DNA of 42,186 bases from JBBIQS01 sp037442205 (lineage in GTDB: Bacteria > Myxococcota > Myxococcia > Myxococcales > UBA5297): positions 1 through 42,186 of the forward strand of contig JBBIQS010000071.1 in the NCBI GenBank assembly GCA_037442205.1, given 5' to 3'. Every line of letters starts with the position of its first letter. Within the stretch, counting starts at the first letter, position 1. Below, one piece after another: positions 41,459 to 42,186 of the stretch. The notes under the pieces were generated by a model. That model was not told the origin of the DNA. It saw only the letters and a list, made by a program, of their open reading frames with translations, and did no database searches. A program made the translations under genes and the position numbers.

Positions 41459-41824
41459 ATGTCGACCAAGCCCAGCAAAGACCTGATCACCTTCCCCAAC
41501 CCCAGCCCGGACCGGGACTACGAAATCGCCTTTGATTGCCCGGAGTTCACCTGCCTGTGCCCGATGACCGGGCAGCCGGACTTCGCCCACTTCTCGATCG
41601 TCTACGTCCCGGACAAGAAGTGCGTCGAGCTCAAGAGCCTCAAGCTCTACCTGTGGTCCTACCGCAACGAGGGCGCCTTCCACGAGGCGGTCACCAACCG
41701 GATCTGCGACGACCTGTTCGCGGCGCTGGCCCCGCGCAGCATCCAGGTGGTGGGCGACTTCAACGTCCGCGGCGGCATCGGAACCGTGATCACCGTCACG
41801 CGGCAGAAGAAGGGACGCCGCTAG
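41459..41824 (+). CDS. queF: NADPH-dependent 7-cyano-7-deazaguanine reductase (preQ0 reductase)
   Basis: This is the short, single-domain (121-residue) form of QueF, which reduces the nitrile preQ0 to the amine preQ1 in the queuosine tRNA-modification pathway. CLCPMTGQPDFAHFS carries the catalytic Cys34 and Asp41, and VELKSLKLYLWSYRNEGAFHE is the QueF signature with substrate-binding Glu57 and His75/Glu76. Length and motifs match the YkvM-type family. No preQ1 riboswitch is visible in the leader. Other queuosine genes are not present in the window. Confidence 0.95.
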   Translation: MSTKPSKDLITFPNPSPDRDYEIAFDCPEFTCLCPMTGQPDFAHFSIVYVPDKKCVELKSLKLYLWSYRNEGAFHEAVTNRICDDLFAALAPRSIQVVGDFNVRGGIGTVITVTRQKKGRR

Positions 41825-41825
41825 A

Positions 41826-41840
41826 GTGAAACAGTTTCAC
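41826..41840. promoter_or_regulatory. Perfect 15-bp palindrome GTGAAAC-A-GTTTCAC
   Basis: Two 7-bp arms around one central base form an ideal binding site for a dimeric regulator. The flanks extend the symmetry imperfectly (CTAGA... and ...TTCTAG). It starts 2 bp after the queF stop and 65 bp before the next gene. It could be an operator for that gene or a small hairpin ending queF transcription; no T-run follows. Confidence 0.6.
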
Positions 41841-41905
41841 TTCTAGATCCGTTGCTTGGCGCCGTCGGAAAGTGGGACAATCGGCGCCTTCGCGGGGGTC
41901 CATCG

Positions 41906-42151
41906 ATGGCGGACGTAGCGAGAATCGAGATCGAGCAGGATGAGATCGGCTGGGTGCTGCGGGTGAACAACCCTGGGATGCGCACGCAGGAGTATCGTTG
42001 CGCCACCAAGGAACAGGCCGAGAAGCTGGGCGAGGTGATGACCGGGGTCCGGCAGGCGGCCGGCTCCGGTGCGGCGCGCCCGGCGGCCAAGCCCGCTCCG
42101 GTGCCGGCGGCTGCTCCCGCGCCGGCGGCCAAGCCCCCGGTCCGGCGCTGA
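41906..42151 (+). CDS. Small protein of unknown function (81 aa)
   Basis: Residues 1-55 (ARIEIEQDEIGWVLRVNNPG, TQEYRCATKEQAEKLGEVM) form a small beta-alpha domain, and residues 56-81 are a Pro/Ala/Lys-rich tail (AAKPAPVPAAAPAPAAKPP). ATG 41906 is preceded by GGGGG at good spacing, which supports it over an in-frame upstream ATG. I recognise no family. A GTGAAAC/GTTTCAC palindrome lies in its upstream region. Confidence 0.65.
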   Translation: MADVARIEIEQDEIGWVLRVNNPGMRTQEYRCATKEQAEKLGEVMTGVRQAAGSGAARPAAKPAPVPAAAPAPAAKPPVRR

Positions 42152-42186
42152 TCAGCTGGCGCGCGGCAGCTTCGCCTCCTGGCCCG
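42152..42186 (-). CDS. Possible end of a minus-strand gene
   Basis: Read on the minus strand, the last 35 bases give GQEAKLPRAS and a stop directly against the stop of the 41906 gene. The stretch is too short to judge; it would be a convergent gene continuing past the window. Confidence 0.25.
   Translation of the reverse strand, partial: GQEAKLPRAS

Noticed and set aside
1..42186. tRNA, rRNA, integrase, transposase and toxin-antitoxin genes
   Set aside because: I looked for their motifs on both strands and found none that I could support.

Overview
The window is very GC-rich, with strong G/C preference at third codon positions. It has no plasmid, phage, transposase, rRNA, tRNA or CRISPR signature. 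The gene content points to a Myxococcota (deltaproteobacterial) chromosome. There are many Sec- or Lol-exported lipoproteins with Asp-Ala-Gly-rich linkers, Cys-rich secreted proteins, a MopE-type CNGxDDNxDGxxDE metal-binding motif, very large sensor kinases (one with an N-terminal Ser/Thr kinase domain) and TPR or propeller lipoproteins. About 39 genes are supported. Species-level assignment is not possible from the sequence alone.

Layout. 1-3066 (-): a Cys-rich lipoprotein followed by a secreted GH57 glycosidase that runs off the left edge. 3473-6433 (+): a four-gene envelope operon (small membrane protein, barrel-like protein, lipoprotein, HELTH metallopeptidase with TPRs). 6446-9856 (-): Cys-rich lipoprotein, TolB/CsgG-like exported protein, SpoIIM-like and RDD membrane proteins. 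9903-11432 (-): exported GH1 beta-glycosidase. 11573-14685 (+): a run of small secreted proteins, including a nine-fold QYGQ/Cys repeat protein and one gene broken by a frameshift. 14716-19825: a 4.4-kb gene (-) for a 1462-residue Ser/Thr-kinase/GAF/PAS/histidine-kinase chimera, flanked by an ECF sigma factor cut off after region 2 and by the C-terminal remnant of another conserved gene. 19903-24246: TauE/SafE permease, propeller lipoprotein, SRPBCC protein and SbcD/Mre11-like phosphoesterase. 24551-28047 (+): overlapping CheR and hybrid histidine kinase genes. 28225-31728: exported protein, EF-hand/Cys-His amidase candidate, stand-alone NFACT-R protein, TPR protein and small Cys-rich lipoprotein. 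31796-38562: polytopic membrane protein with a PA14 domain, NTR/WD40 membrane protein, stand-alone Cache protein, barrel-like protein and lipoprotein esterase. 38783-42151: unknown protein, CBS-pair protein, HTH-receiver fusion, QueF, and a small unknown protein.

How the genes work together. Most products act in the envelope or outside the cell: polysaccharide degradation (GH57, GH1, esterase), a metallopeptidase, a possible peptidoglycan amidase, and lipoproteins of unknown role. The rest are mainly signalling proteins. No single pathway joins the whole window. The clearest functional units are the 3473-6433 operon, the SpoIIM/RDD pair, and the CheR/hybrid-kinase pair.

Most notable observations: (i) at least seven genes have a TANNNT -10-like hexamer ending 6-8 nt before the start codon, mostly with no ribosome binding site, which implies frequent leaderless transcription; (ii) the chimeric kinase gene sits between two broken genes, as if it replaced their ends; (iii) a family of intergenic inverted repeats occurs twice, and a perfect 18-bp-arm palindrome occurs once; (iv) several unusual domain combinations are present. 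I do not see a clear defence island or an obviously complete new system.
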